From NCBI RefSeq assembly GCF_023238625.1, contig NZ_CP096670.1:671501-735500 (forward strand): 64,000 nt of DNA. The letters run 5' to 3'. This DNA is from Agarivorans sp. TSD2052. GTDB taxonomy: Bacteria; Pseudomonadota; Gammaproteobacteria; Enterobacterales; Celerinatantimonadaceae. Each line of letters begins with the position of its first letter. Positions within the stretch are counted from its first letter, which is position 1. Of the stretch, positions 34,111 to 46,000 are shown one piece after another. Both the position numbers and the translations under genes were made by a program. The notes under the pieces are model-generated. The model did no database searches. It saw only the letters and a program-made list of their open reading frames with translations, and was not told the origin of the DNA.

Positions 34111-36105
34111 ATGTCTTCTCGTCGTCAATACGCCAACGCGATCCGTGCTTTAAGCATGGATGCAGTTCAGCAAGCTAACTCTGGTCACCCCGGTGCCCCA
34201 ATGGGTATGGCGGATATCGCTGAAGTACTATGGCGTGACTTTTTGAAACACAACCCTACTGATCCAACTTGGGCTGACCGCGACCGCTTTATTTTGTCGA
34301 ATGGTCACGGTTCAATGTTGTTGTACTCCTTGTTGCATCTTTCAGGGTATCAGTTACCAATTGAAGAATTGAAAAATTTCCGCCAGCTGCATTCTAAAAC
34401 GCCTGGTCACCCAGAATATGGTTATGCCCCTGGTGTAGAAACCACTACAGGCCCATTAGGTCAAGGTGTCACTAATGCAGTGGGTATGGCTTTAGCTGAG
34501 AAAATCTTGGCTGCGCAGTTTAACCGTGAAGGTTTCCCTGTTGTTGATCACTACACCTACACTTTCTTAGGTGATGGCTGTTTGATGGAAGGTATTTCTC
34601 ACGAAGCCTGTTCATTAGCGGGTACGCAAGGTTTAGGCAAGTTGATCGCATTTTGGGATGACAATGGCATTTCAATCGACGGTGACGTTGAAGGTTGGTT
34701 TACCGACGACACTCCTAAGCGCTTTGAGTCTTACGGGTGGCACGTGATTGCTGGCGTAGATGGCCATGATAGTGACGCAATTAGTGCCGCGATTAAAGAA
34801 GCACAAGCTGAAACGAGCAAGCCAACGATGATCTGCTGTAAAACAGTGATTGGTTTTGGTTCGCCAAATAAATCTGGTAGCCATGATTGTCATGGTGCTC
34901 CTTTAGGTGCTGAAGAAATTGCAGCTGCTCGCGAGTTCTTAAACTGGCCTTATGCTGCTTTTGAAATTCCACAGGATGTATACCAAGCCTGGGAAGCAAA
35001 AACAGCCGGCGAAAAAGCACAATCAGCATGGAACCAACTATTCGCTGGTTACGAAGCTGCTCACCCAGAACTAGCGGTTGAGTTTAAACGTCGTGTTACT
35101 GGTCAGATGCCAAGTGATTGGAAAGAGTTCGCTGATAACTACATCGCTGACTTACAAGCCAACCAAGCTAAAATTGCCACACGTCAATCATCGCAAAAAA
35201 CCTTAGAAGCATTTGGCCCTAAATTACCAGAGTTGCTAGGTGGTAGTGCTGACTTGGCTCCATCTAACCTTACAATGTGGTCTGGTTCTGAAGCTGTAAC
35301 AGCAGCCGATGCGTCTGGCAACTACATGCACTACGGTGTACGTGAGTTCGGTATGTCGGCCATCATGAATGGCATTACTTTACACGGTGGCCTAAAACCT
35401 TACGGCGCAACATTCCTGATGTTCATGGAGTACGCACGTAATGCGTTACGCATGGCTGCGTTAATGAAGCAACCGGCGATTTTTGTTTACACTCATGATT
35501 CAATTGGTCTGGGTGAAGATGGCCCGACTCACCAAGCGGTAGAGCAAACAGCTAGTTTACGTTTAACGCCTAACATGAGCACTTGGCGCCCCTGTGATTC
35601 AGTAGAGTCGGCAGTAGCGTGGCGTCATGCGGTAGAAAGTACCGACAGCCCAACGTCGCTTATCTTCTCTCGTCAAGGTTTGGCTCCTCAGCCTCGTGAT
35701 GCGCAGCAGCTTGCTGATGTAGCCCGCGGTGGTTACGTATTAAAAGATAGCGAAGGCACGCCAGAGCTTATTTTAATAGCGACGGGGTCAGAGGTAGAGC
35801 TAGCGGTAGCTGCCTATGAAGAGCTCACTGCGGCAGGTAAAGCGGTACGTGTAGTATCAATGCCTGCTACCGACGTGTTTGATGCGCAATCAGCAGAGTA
35901 CCGTGAATCGGTATTACCGATTTCAGTACGCAAGCGTATTGCAGTAGAAGCCGGTATTGCTGACTTCTGGTACAAGTATGTTGGTTTTGATGGCAAAGTA
36001 CTTGGGATGACCACCTTTGGCGAATCAGCACCTGCTGGTGAGCTATTTAAGCTATTTGGTTTCACTAAAGAAAACTTGGTGAACATGGCTAACGAACTGC
36101 TGTAA
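34111..36105 (+). CDS. tkt: Transketolase
   Basis: 664 residues, typical length. Thiamine diphosphate motif [20 protein letters not shown] to DDNGISIDG, the substrate-binding [16 protein letters not shown], and the pyrimidine-domain [14 protein letters not shown] with the conserved Glu. Transfers two-carbon units between pentose-phosphate and glycolytic sugars. First of the tkt-epd-pgk-fbaA cluster; a terminator before epd suggests partial transcriptional uncoupling. Confidence 0.98.
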   Translation: MSSRRQYANAIRALSMDAVQQANSGHPGAPMGMADIAEVLWRDFLKHNPTDPTWADRDRFILSNGHGSMLLYSLLHLSGYQLPIEELKNFRQLHSKTPGHPEYGYAPGVETTTGPLGQGVTNAVGMALAEKILAAQFNREGFPVVDHYTYTFLGDGCLMEGISHEACSLAGTQGLGKLIAFWDDNGISIDGDVEGWFTDDTPKRFESYGWHVIAGVDGHDSDAISAAIKEAQAETSKPTMICCKTVIGFGSPNKSGSHDCHGAPLGAEEIAAAREFLNWPYAAFEIPQDVYQAWEAKTAGEKAQSAWNQLFAGYEAAHPELAVEFKRRVTGQMPSDWKEFADNYIADLQANQAKIATRQSSQKTLEAFGPKLPELLGGSADLAPSNLTMWSGSEAVTAADASGNYMHYGVREFGMSAIMNGITLHGGLKPYGATFLMFMEYARNALRMAALMKQPAIFVYTHDSIGLGEDGPTHQAVEQTASLRLTPNMSTWRPCDSVESAVAWRHAVESTDSPTSLIFSRQGLAPQPRDAQQLADVARGGYVLKDSEGTPELILIATGSEVELAVAAYEELTAAGKAVRVVSMPATDVFDAQSAEYRESVLPISVRKRIAVEAGIADFWYKYVGFDGKVLGMTTFGESAPAGELFKLFGFTKENLVNMANELL

Positions 36106-36135
36106 GCATTATTGCTTGGTCGTTCAGTAAAAATA

Positions 36136-36165
36136 GAACCCTCTGCTAAGAGGGTTCTTTGTTTC
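36136..36165 (+). terminator. Rho-independent terminator after tkt
   Basis: GAACCCTC (36136-36143), loop TGCTAA, GAGGGTTC (36150-36157), then TTTGTTT. Confidence 0.85.
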
Positions 36166-36189
36166 AGCGTTACATAAAAGGCGAATATT

Positions 36190-37215
36190 ATGCCTAACCC
36201 CCCCATAAGGGTCGCGATTAACGGCTTTGGTCGAATTGGTCGTAGTGTGCTTCGAGCTTTATTTGAGTCGCATCGCCAACATAAAATCAATATTGTCGCA
36301 ATTAATGAACTAGCGAGCCCAGAAGCAATGGCGCATTTGCTTAAGTATGATTCCACCCACGGCACATTTGCTGCGGATGTTTTACTGCAAAATGACACCC
36401 TATTTGTAGAAGGCCAATCAATACAATTATTCAACCAAAGCGATCCTACAGCGCTGCCTTGGCAGGATTTAGGTATAGATATTGTGATGGAATGTACAGG
36501 GCGTTTTAGTTCAGTTGCCGATGCGCAAATGCATATTGACGCTGGCGCTAAGAAAGTTTTGTTTTCCCACCCTGCGGATCCTTGCGTAGACCACACAGTA
36601 GTCTATGGTGTAAATGAGCATCTGCTCACAGCGCAAGATACAGTTGTCTCAAATGGCTCATGTACCACCAACTGTATTGTGCCGGTGATTCAGGTCTTAG
36701 ATGAAGCCTTTGGGGTCGAATGTGGTACTATTACTACAATTCACTCTGCTATGAATGACCAGCAAGTGATTGATGCCTACCACCCGGACCTACGCAGAAC
36801 GCGTGCCGCTGGGCAATCAATTATTCCAGTTGATACTAAGCTGGCTAAAGGCGTAGAGCGGATCCTGCCAAAATTTGCAGGGAAGTTTGAGGCAATTGCT
36901 GTAAGGGTGCCAACGCAGAACGTTACTGCGATGGACTTAAGTGTAACATTGTGTAAAAAAGTTACAGTTTCTGATATAAATCAAGCCATACAGGCAGCAC
37001 TTTGCGGTAAATTAAGCGGCATCTTGGGTTATACCGAAGAACCTTTGGTGTCTATCGATTTTAATCACGATAGTCATTCAAGCATTATTGATGGTTCTCA
37101 AACACGGGTTAGTGGCGAACATTTGGTTAAAGTGTTGGCTTGGTGTGACAACGAATGGGGCTTTGCCAATCGTATGTTAGACACCGCAGAATTAATGAGT
37201 AACACGGAATTGTAG
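36190..37215 (+). CDS. epd: Erythrose-4-phosphate dehydrogenase
   Basis: 341 residues of the GAPDH superfamily: NAD-binding [14 protein letters not shown], catalytic cysteine in [13 protein letters not shown], and [16 protein letters not shown]. The location between tkt and pgk, and details such as ATGRFSS-like [12 protein letters not shown], fit Epd rather than GapA. It oxidises erythrose 4-phosphate to 4-phosphoerythronate, the first step toward pyridoxal 5'-phosphate. Followed closely by pgk (55 bp). Confidence 0.93.
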   Translation: MPNPPIRVAINGFGRIGRSVLRALFESHRQHKINIVAINELASPEAMAHLLKYDSTHGTFAADVLLQNDTLFVEGQSIQLFNQSDPTALPWQDLGIDIVMECTGRFSSVADAQMHIDAGAKKVLFSHPADPCVDHTVVYGVNEHLLTAQDTVVSNGSCTTNCIVPVIQVLDEAFGVECGTITTIHSAMNDQQVIDAYHPDLRRTRAAGQSIIPVDTKLAKGVERILPKFAGKFEAIAVRVPTQNVTAMDLSVTLCKKVTVSDINQAIQAALCGKLSGILGYTEEPLVSIDFNHDSHSSIIDGSQTRVSGEHLVKVLAWCDNEWGFANRMLDTAELMSNTEL

Positions 37216-37270
37216 GTTTAGCCACGCAGGCTAAACTGTAAGTTTAATTTGAAACTATAGAGGACTGATA

Positions 37271-38434
37271 ATGTCAATTATCAAAATGACCGACCTAGAT
37301 CTAGCCGGTAAACGCATATTTATCCGCGCTGATCTAAATGTTCCAGTAAAAAACGGTAAAGTAACTTCAGATGCGCGTATTTTGGCATCTCTACCGACTA
37401 TCAAATTGTGTCTTGAAGCTGGCGCAAAAGTAATGGTTACTTCTCACCTTGGTCGTCCAACTGAAGGCGAATATAACGAAGAGTTTTCTCTTGCGCCTGT
37501 AGTTAACTACTTAAACGACGCGCTAGATTGTGACGTTAAACTAGCTAAAGATTACCTTGATGGCTTAGAGCTAAATACCGGTGAGTTAGTCGTTCTTGAA
37601 AATGTTCGCTTTAACAAAGGCGAAAAGAAGAACGAAGAAGCACTATCTAAGCAGTATGCTGCTCTTTGTGACATCTTTGTCATGGATGCATTTGGTACGG
37701 CTCACCGTGCTCAAGCGTCTACTCATGGCGTAGGAACATATGCACCTGTAGCTTGTGCTGGTCCTCTTCTTGCTGCAGAGCTAGAAGCATTAGGTAAAGC
37801 GATGGACAATCCTGCTCGCCCATTGGTTGCTATCGTTGGTGGCTCTAAAGTTTCTACCAAGTTAACAGTATTAGAGTCTCTATCTAAAATTGCTGATCAA
37901 CTGGTTGTTGGTGGTGGTATCGCTAACACCTTTATCGCAGCAGAAGGTCATAACGTAGGTAAATCTTTATACGAAGCAGACCTCGTTGATACCGCTAAAA
38001 AATTGATGAAAGAGTGTGCAATTCCAGTGGCTACTGATGTTGCATGTGCTAAAGCATTCGATGAGAACGCTGAAGCTGAAATTAAGCACGTTTCAGAAGT
38101 TCAAGACGATGACATGATCTTCGACTTAGGCCCAGATTCAACGGCAGCACTTGCGGAAATCATCGGTAACGCTAAAACTATTCTATGGAATGGCCCTGTA
38201 GGCGTATTTGAGTTCAAGAACTTTGAAGCGGGTACCGCAGGTATTTCTAAAGCTATTGCTGACTCTGCTGGTTTCTCTGTAGCGGGTGGCGGCGATACTC
38301 TAGCGGCTATCGACAAGTTCGGTATCAAGGCTGACGTTTCTTACATCTCTACTGGCGGTGGTGCATTCCTTGAGTTCGTTGAAGGTAAAGTACTTCCAGC
38401 AGTGGCAATGTTAGAAGAACGCGCAAAAGCATAA
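37271..38434 (+). CDS. pgk: Phosphoglycerate kinase
   Basis: 387 residues. N-terminal substrate domain with [20 protein letters not shown] and [10 protein letters not shown], nucleotide domain with [15 protein letters not shown] and [13 protein letters not shown], and the C-terminal [13 protein letters not shown]. Interconverts 1,3-bisphosphoglycerate and 3-phosphoglycerate with ATP formation. Codon use is that of a highly expressed gene. A terminator follows, then fbaA. Confidence 0.98.
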   Translation: MSIIKMTDLDLAGKRIFIRADLNVPVKNGKVTSDARILASLPTIKLCLEAGAKVMVTSHLGRPTEGEYNEEFSLAPVVNYLNDALDCDVKLAKDYLDGLELNTGELVVLENVRFNKGEKKNEEALSKQYAALCDIFVMDAFGTAHRAQASTHGVGTYAPVACAGPLLAAELEALGKAMDNPARPLVAIVGGSKVSTKLTVLESLSKIADQLVVGGGIANTFIAAEGHNVGKSLYEADLVDTAKKLMKECAIPVATDVACAKAFDENAEAEIKHVSEVQDDDMIFDLGPDSTAALAEIIGNAKTILWNGPVGVFEFKNFEAGTAGISKAIADSAGFSVAGGGDTLAAIDKFGIKADVSYISTGGGAFLEFVEGKVLPAVAMLEERAKA

Positions 38435-38443
38435 GTTTTCTTT

Positions 38444-38469
38444 AGCGGGATTATTTCATTCCGCTTTTT
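38444..38469 (+). terminator. Terminator after pgk
   Basis: AGCGGGAT (38444-38451), loop TATTTC, ATTCCGCT (38458-38465), one G-U wobble, then TTTT. Confidence 0.75.
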
Positions 38470-38577
38470 CGTTTGCTGCATGCCGAGAATATCTTTGTTA
38501 GAATATGCGGCCTGTGAGCAAACGTAAGTAAGAATTTAAACTTAATAAGTTTTATTTTTAAAAATAGGATTATATCC

Positions 38578-39654
38578 ATGTCTAAGATCTTCGATGCAGT
38601 AAAACCTGGTGTTATCTCTGGCGACGATTTGCAAAAAGTTTTTGCTATCGCTAAAGAAAACAAGTTCGCACTTCCAGCGGTTAACGTAGTTAACACTGAC
38701 ACCATCAACGGTGTTTTAGAAGCAGCAGCAAAAGCTAAAGCGCCTGTTGTTGTTCAATTCTCAAACGGCGGTGCTGGTTTCTTCACTGGTAAAGGCGTTA
38801 AATTAGAAGGCCAAGGCGCTGCGATTCAAGGTGCTGTAGCTGGTGCTAAGTACGTTCACGCTGTTGCTGAATCTTACGGTGTTCCTGTGATTCTTCACAC
38901 TGACCACGCCGCTAAGAAATTGCTTCCTTGGATTGACGGTCTACTAGACGCGGGTGAAGAGTTCTTCGCTCAAACTGGTAAGCCTTTGTTCTCTTCTCAC
39001 ATGATTGACCTTTCTGAAGAGTCTTTAGAAGAAAACATCCAAATTTGTGGTGAGTACCTTGCTCGCATGGCTAAAATGAACATGACCCTTGAAATTGAAT
39101 TGGGTTGTACTGGTGGTGAAGAAGACGGCGTAGACAACTCTGATATGGACGCGTCTGAGCTTTACACTTCTCCAGAAGACGTAGCTTACGCATACGAGAA
39201 ACTAACGGCTATTAGCCCTCGTTTCACTATTGCTGCTTCGTTCGGTAACGTACACGGTGTTTACCAAGCGGGTAACGTAGTACTTACTCCTACTATTCTT
39301 CGTGATTCACAAGCTTACTGTGCAGAGAAATTTGGTATCGCTCCAAATGCACTTAACTTTGTATTCCACGGTGGTTCTGGTTCTTCTCAAGCTGAAATTC
39401 AAGAGTCTATCGGCTACGGTGTTATCAAAATGAACATCGATACTGATACTCAATGGGCTAGCTGGGACGGCGTACGTGCATACTACGTTGAAAACGAAGC
39501 TTACCTACAAGGCCAAATCGGCAACCCTAAAGGTGATGATCAGCCTAACAAAAAATTCTACGACCCACGCGTTTGGTTACGTAAAGGTCAAGAAAGCATG
39601 GTTGCTCGCTTAGAGCAGGCATTTGCTGACCTAAATGCAGTAGACGTACTGTAA
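38578..39654 (+). CDS. fbaA: Class II fructose-bisphosphate aldolase
   Basis: 358 residues, the length of E. coli FbaA. Zinc-site histidine in ILHTDHAAKKLLPW, the ELGCTGGEEDGVDNSD loop, and NFVFHGGSGSSQAEIQ for phosphate binding. Cleaves fructose 1,6-bisphosphate. Strong optimal codon use, own upstream region of about 140 bp, and a UUCG-capped terminator, all consistent with high expression. Confidence 0.98.
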   Translation: MSKIFDAVKPGVISGDDLQKVFAIAKENKFALPAVNVVNTDTINGVLEAAAKAKAPVVVQFSNGGAGFFTGKGVKLEGQGAAIQGAVAGAKYVHAVAESYGVPVILHTDHAAKKLLPWIDGLLDAGEEFFAQTGKPLFSSHMIDLSEESLEENIQICGEYLARMAKMNMTLEIELGCTGGEEDGVDNSDMDASELYTSPEDVAYAYEKLTAISPRFTIAASFGNVHGVYQAGNVVLTPTILRDSQAYCAEKFGIAPNALNFVFHGGSGSSQAEIQESIGYGVIKMNIDTDTQWASWDGVRAYYVENEAYLQGQIGNPKGDDQPNKKFYDPRVWLRKGQESMVARLEQAFADLNAVDVL

Positions 39655-39674
39655 TTTAGTCGCAATACTGTGCT

Positions 39675-39710
39675 AAATAAGGCTCGCTTCGGCGAGCCTT
39701 ATTTGTTTTT
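39675..39710 (+). terminator. Rho-independent terminator after fbaA
   Basis: A 13-bp perfect stem, AAATAAGGCTCGC (39675-39687) and GCGAGCCTTATTT (39692-39704), with a TTCG tetraloop, then GTTTTT. Confidence 0.95.
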
Positions 39711-40087
39711 ATAAGCTGTGTAAATACCTACCTGACATTTTTTATCTCTATTTTTCTGCTTTTTGTAAATTAATATTTACGGTTTGGCCTTGATTTTATT
39801 AGTGATTTTGTCGTTACATCGATTGTTACCGCTTTACTTCTTTTAGTTCATGATTGTTTTAGTTATCCTTTATAAGTTCATGAATTAATTCTATTTATTT
39901 GCTTGGTGTTTAACATTTATCTATGGAACTCAAAGCCTTAAATGTGTTTCAAAGCATAGTTTAGAAAAATTCATTCGTTTAATGGATATAAATTGGCTAA
40001 AATTTATACTTTAGCCATGTTGACGGTTTAATTCACTGGTTATTAGCAATTAGTGTATTGATTTAATAGCGGTAAAGGGATAATCAA
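39711..40087. other. AT-rich upstream region of the giant adhesin operon
   Basis: About 380 bp of strongly AT-rich DNA between the fbaA terminator and the adhesin ATG. It must carry the promoter and control sites of the Lap operon. A TTGACG (40020-40025) with a TATTAG 15 bp further is a weak promoter match. AAAGGGA precedes the ATG by 7 nt. No gene seen. Confidence 0.45.
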
Positions 40088-43000
40088 ATGGAACAAAGTA
40101 TAGCGACCTCAAGTGCGACTATTGTATCTATTCAAGGGCAAGCGTTTGCTGTGGATGAACAAGGCAATATGAGGACCTTACAGCCAGGTGACGTTGTTGT
40201 CCCTGGAGAATTGATTATTACTTCTCAAGGCGCTCAGCTGGGTTTTTATTACGGAGATGACCAGTATTTACTGGGTGATAATAGTGCGACTCAATTACCC
40301 AATGTCCCACAAACCGCAGAGCAAGCTCCCCCTCAACTAACCGCAGTGAATGATTTTGATGTAGAGGCTTTACAACAAGCCATCCTAGAGGGCGTTGATC
40401 CCACAGAGCTATTTGAAGCGACTGCTGCTGGTGGTGCCGCACCTGCTGATGGCGGTGCGGAAGCAGGTAATGGCGGGTTTGTCAGTATTGATCGTATTGG
40501 CAGTGAAACTATTGCGCAAGCTGGCTTTGATACTCAGAGCCCACTAAGTCCAGTAGAGCAAGTAGAAGAAGACACTAATGCAGTAGAGCCCACCGCTGTA
40601 GCTAGTGTTTCTCAGCCAAGCCCTGATCAAGCACCTACCATTGAGGTAACAGCTCAAAGCATTACTGAAGGCTCGGTAGATGCAAACACCGTTATAGCCA
40701 ATTTCATCTCAAATGATCCCGATGGTGATACGCTCACCCACAGTTTACTCAACGATACTCAAGGCTTCTTTGTTATCGATGGGAATCAAGTCAAATTGAC
40801 TGCCGCCGGTATCGATGCTGTCAATAACGATGAATTAAATTTAACTGAGCTGACGATTACAGTGCAGGTTGAAGCAAATGGAATTGCTGTTAGTGATTCT
40901 ACCACTGTTGGCATAGCACGAATTGATGAAGAGTCCTCCAATACAGTGGCTGATTCAGCCGCTACCGATGAAGAACAAAGCGTCACCATCGATGTATTAA
41001 GCAACGATGATTTGACCGATGGCGCCACATTAACCAGCGCTACCGATGGCGCCAACGGCAGCACCGAGATCGTTAACGGCCAAGTGGTATATACGCCCAA
41101 TGCCGATTTTGAGGGTGAAGACAGCTTTAGCTACACCATCACCGATGAAGATGGCAGCACCTCAACCGCGACCGTGACAGTGACCGTCAATGATGAAGGT
41201 GTGCCTGTGGCTGCCGCCGATACCGCCACTACCACAGAAGAACAAAGCGTCACCATCGATGTATTAAGCAACGATGATTTGACCGATGGCGCGACTTTAA
41301 CCAGCGCTACCGATGGCGCCAATGGCAGCATCGAGATCGTTAACGGCCAAGTGGTATATACGCCCAATGCCGATTTTGAGGGTGAAGACAGCTTTAGCTA
41401 CATCATCACCGATGAAGACGGCAGCACCTCAACCGCGACCGTGACAGTGACGGTCAATGATGAAGGTGTGCCCGTGGCTGCCGCCGATACCGCCAGCACC
41501 ACAGAAGAACAATCAGTGACCATCGATGTTACCGATAATGATGCGATGACCGATGGGGCGACCTTAACCAGCGCTACCGATGGAGCCAACGGCAGCACCG
41601 AGATCGTTAACGGCCAAGTGGTATATACGCCCAATGCCGATTTTGAGGGTGAAGACAGCTTTAGCTACACCATCACCGATGAAGATGGCAGTACTTCAAC
41701 CGCGACCGTCACGGTGACCGTCAATGATGAAGGTGTGCCTGTGGCTGCCGCGGATACGGCGACAACCACAGAAGAACAAAGCGTCACCATCGATGTTACC
41801 GACAACGATGCGATGACCGATGGGGCCACCTTAACCAGCGCCACCAATGGCGCCAACGGCAGCACCGAGATCGTTAACGGCCAAGTGGTATATACGCCCA
41901 ATGCCGATTTTGAGGGTGAAGACAGCTTTAGCTACATCATCACCGATGAAGATGGCAGTACTTCAACCGCGACGGTCACGGTGACCGTCAATGATGAAGG
42001 TGTGCCGAGCGCAGTGGCGGATACCGCCAGCACCACAGAAGAACAATCAGTGACCATCGATGTATTAAGTAACGATGATTTGACCGATGGCGCGACCTTA
42101 ACCAGCGCCACCAATGGCGCCAACGGCAGCACCGAGATCGTCAACGGCCAAGTGGTGTATACGCCCAATGCCGATTTTGAGGGTGAAGACAGCTTTAGCT
42201 ACATCATCACCGATGAAGACGGCAGCACCTCAACGGCGACGGTCACGGTAACGGTCAATGATGAAGGTGTGCCTGTGGCTGCCGCCGATACAGCCACAAC
42301 CACAGAAGAACAAAGCGTCACCATCGATGTTACCGATAACGATGCGATGACCGATGGGGCCACCTTAACCAGCGCCACCAATGGCGCCAACGGCAGCACC
42401 GAGATCGTCAACGGCCAAGTGGTGTATACGCCCAATGCCGATTTTGAGGGTGAAGACAGCTTTAGCTACATCATCACCGATGAAGATGGCAGCACTTCAA
42501 CAGCGACCGTCACGGTGACCGTCAATGATGAAGGTGTGCCTGTGGCTGCCGCCGATACCGCCAGCACCACAGAAGAACAATCAGTGACCATCGATGTTAC
42601 CGATAATGATGCGATGACCGATGGGGCGACCTTAACTAGCGCTACCGATGGCGCCAATGGCAGCACCGAGATCGTTAACGGCCAAGTGGTATATACGCCC
42701 AATGCCGATTTTGAGGGTGAAGACAGCTTTAGCTACATCATCACCGATGAAGATGGCAGTACTTCAACCGCGACGGTGACGGTAACGGTGAATGATGAAG
42801 GTGTGCCTGTGGCTGCCGCCGATACGGCGATAACCACTGAAGAACAATCAGTGACCATCGATGTATTAAGCAACGATGATTTGACCGATGGCGCCACATT
42901 AACCAGCGCCACCAATGGCGCCAACGGCAGCACCGAGATCGTCAACGGCCAAGTGGTGTATACGCCCAATGCCGATTTTGAGGGTGAAGACAGCTTTAGC

Positions 43001-46000
43001 TACATCATCACCGATGAAGATGGCAGTACTTCAACCGCGACGGTGACGGTAACGGTGAATGATGAAGGTGTGCCTGTGGCTGCCGCCGATACGGCGATAA
43101 CCACTGAAGAACAATCAGTGACCATCGATGTATTAAGCAACGATGATTTGACCGATGGCGCGACCTTAACCAGCGCCACCAATGGCGCCAACGGCAGCAC
43201 CGAGATCGTCAACGGCCAAGTGGTGTATACGCCCAATGCCGATTTTGAGGGTGAAGACAGCTTTAGCTACATCATCACCGATGAAGACGGCAGCACCTCA
43301 ACGGCGACGGTCACGGTAACGGTCAATGATGAAGGTGTGCCTGTGGCTGCCGCCGATACAGCCACAACCACAGAAGAACAAAGCGTCACCATCGATGTTA
43401 CCGATAACGATGCGATGACCGATGGGGCCACCTTAACCAGCGCTACCGATGGAGCCAACGGCAGCACCGAGATCGTTAACGGCCAAGTGGTATATACGCC
43501 CAATGCCGATTTTGAGGGTGAAGACAGCTTTAGCTACACCATCACCGATGAAGATGGCAGCACCTCAACCGCGACCGTGACAGTGACCGTCAATGATGAA
43601 GGTGTGCCGAGCGCAGTGGCGGATACCGCCAGCACCACAGAAGAACAATCAGTGACCATCGATGTATTAAGTAACGATGATTTGACCGATGGCGCGACCT
43701 TAACCAGCGCCACCAATGGCGCCAACGGCAGCACCGAGATCGTCAACGGCCAAGTGGTGTATACGCCCAATGCCGATTTTGAGGGTGAAGACAGCTTTAG
43801 CTACATCATCACCGATGAAGACGGCAGCACCTCAACGGCGACGGTCACGGTAACGGTCAATGATGAAGGTGTGCCTGTGGCTGCCGCCGATACAGCCACA
43901 ACCACAGAAGAACAAAGCGTCACCATCGATGTTACCGATAACGATGCGATGACCGATGGGGCCACCTTAACCAGCGCCACCAATGGCGCCAACGGCAGCA
44001 CCGAGATCGTCAACGGCCAAGTGGTGTATACGCCCAATGCCGATTTTGAGGGTGAAGACAGCTTTAGCTACATCATCACCGATGAAGATGGCAGCACTTC
44101 AACAGCGACCGTCACGGTGACCGTCAATGATGAAGGTGTGCCTGTGGCTGCCGCCGATACCGCCAGCACCACAGAAGAACAATCAGTGACCATCGATGTT
44201 ACCGATAATGATGCGATGACCGATGGGGCGACCTTAACTAGCGCTACCGATGGCGCCAATGGCAGCACCGAGATCGTTAACGGCCAAGTGGTATATACGC
44301 CCAATGCCGATTTTGAGGGTGAAGACAGCTTTAGCTACATCATCACCGATGAAGATGGCAGTACTTCAACCGCGACCGTGACGGTGACCGTCAATGATGA
44401 AGGTGTGCCCGTGGCTGCCGCGGATACGGCGACAACCACAGAAGAACAAAGCGTCACCATCGATGTTACCGACAACGATGCGATGACCGATGGGGCCACC
44501 TTAACCAGCGCCACCAATGGCGCCAACGGCAGCACCGAGATCGTTAACGGCCAAGTGGTATATACGCCCAATGCCGATTTTGAGGGTGAAGACAGCTTTA
44601 GCTACATCATCACCGATGAAGATGGCAGTACTTCAACCGCGACGGTCACGGTGACCGTCAATGATGAAGGTGTGCCGAGCGCAGTGGCGGATACCGCCAG
44701 CACCACAGAAGAACAATCAGTGACCATCGATGTATTAAGTAACGATGATTTGACCGATGGCGCCACCTTAACCAGCGCCACCAATGGCGCCAACGGCAGC
44801 ACCGAGATCGTTAACGGCCAAGTGGTATATACGCCCAATGCCGATTTTGAGGGTGAAGACAGCTTTAGCTACATCATCACCGATGAAGACGGCAGTACTT
44901 CAACCGCGACCGTGACGGTGACCGTCAATGATGAAGGTGTGCCCGTGGCTGCCGCGGATACGGCGACAACCACAGAAGAACAAAGCGTCACCATCGATGT
45001 TACCGATAACGATGCGATGACCGATGGGGCCACCTTAACCAGCGCTACCGATGGCGCCAACGGCAGCACCGAGATCGTTAACGGCCAAGTGGTATATACG
45101 CCCAATGCCGATTTTGAGGGTGAAGACAGCTTTAGCTACATCATCACCGATGAAGATGGCAGCACCTCAACCGCGACCGTCACGGTGACCGTCAATGATG
45201 AAGGTGTGCCCGTGGCTGCCGCCGATACCGCCACTACCACAGAAGAACAAAGCGTCACCATCGATGTTACCGATAACGATGCGATGACCGATGGCGCGAC
45301 CTTAACCAGCGCTACCGATGGCGCCAATGGCAGCACCGAGATCGTTAACGGCCAAGTGGTATATACGCCCAATGCCGATTTTGAGGGTGAAGACAGCTTT
45401 AGCTACATCATCACCGATGAAGATGGCAGTACCTCAACCGCGACCGTCACAGTGACCGTCAATGATGAAGGTGTGCCTGTGGCTGCCGCCGATACGGCGA
45501 TAACCACTGAAGAACAATCAGTGACCATCGATGTATTAAGCAACGATGATTTGACCGATGGCGCGACCTTAACCAGCGCCACCAATGGCGCCAACGGCAG
45601 CACCGAGATCGTCAACGGCCAAGTGGTGTATACGCCCAATGCCGATTTTGAGGGTGAAGACAGCTTTAGCTACATCATCACCGATGAAGATGGCAGTACT
45701 TCAACCGCGACCGTGACGGTGACCGTCAATGATGAAGGTGTGCCCGTGGCTGCCGCGGATACGGCGACAACCACAGAAGAACAAAGCGTCACCATCGATG
45801 TTACCGACAACGATGCGATGACCGATGGGGCCACCTTAACCAGCGCCACCAATGGCGCCAACGGCAGCACCGAGATCGTCAACGGCCAAGTGGTGTATAC
45901 GCCCAATGCCGATTTTGAGGGTGAAGACAGCTTTAGCTACATCATCACCGATGAAGATGGCAGCACTTCAACAGCGACCGTCACGGTGACCGTCAATGAT

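Noticed and set aside
35814-36596. 260-codon open frame on the minus strand across the tkt end and epd start
   Set aside because: Antisense to two certain enzymes and spans their terminator; the protein has no recognisable domain. Long antisense frames are common opposite GC3-biased genes.
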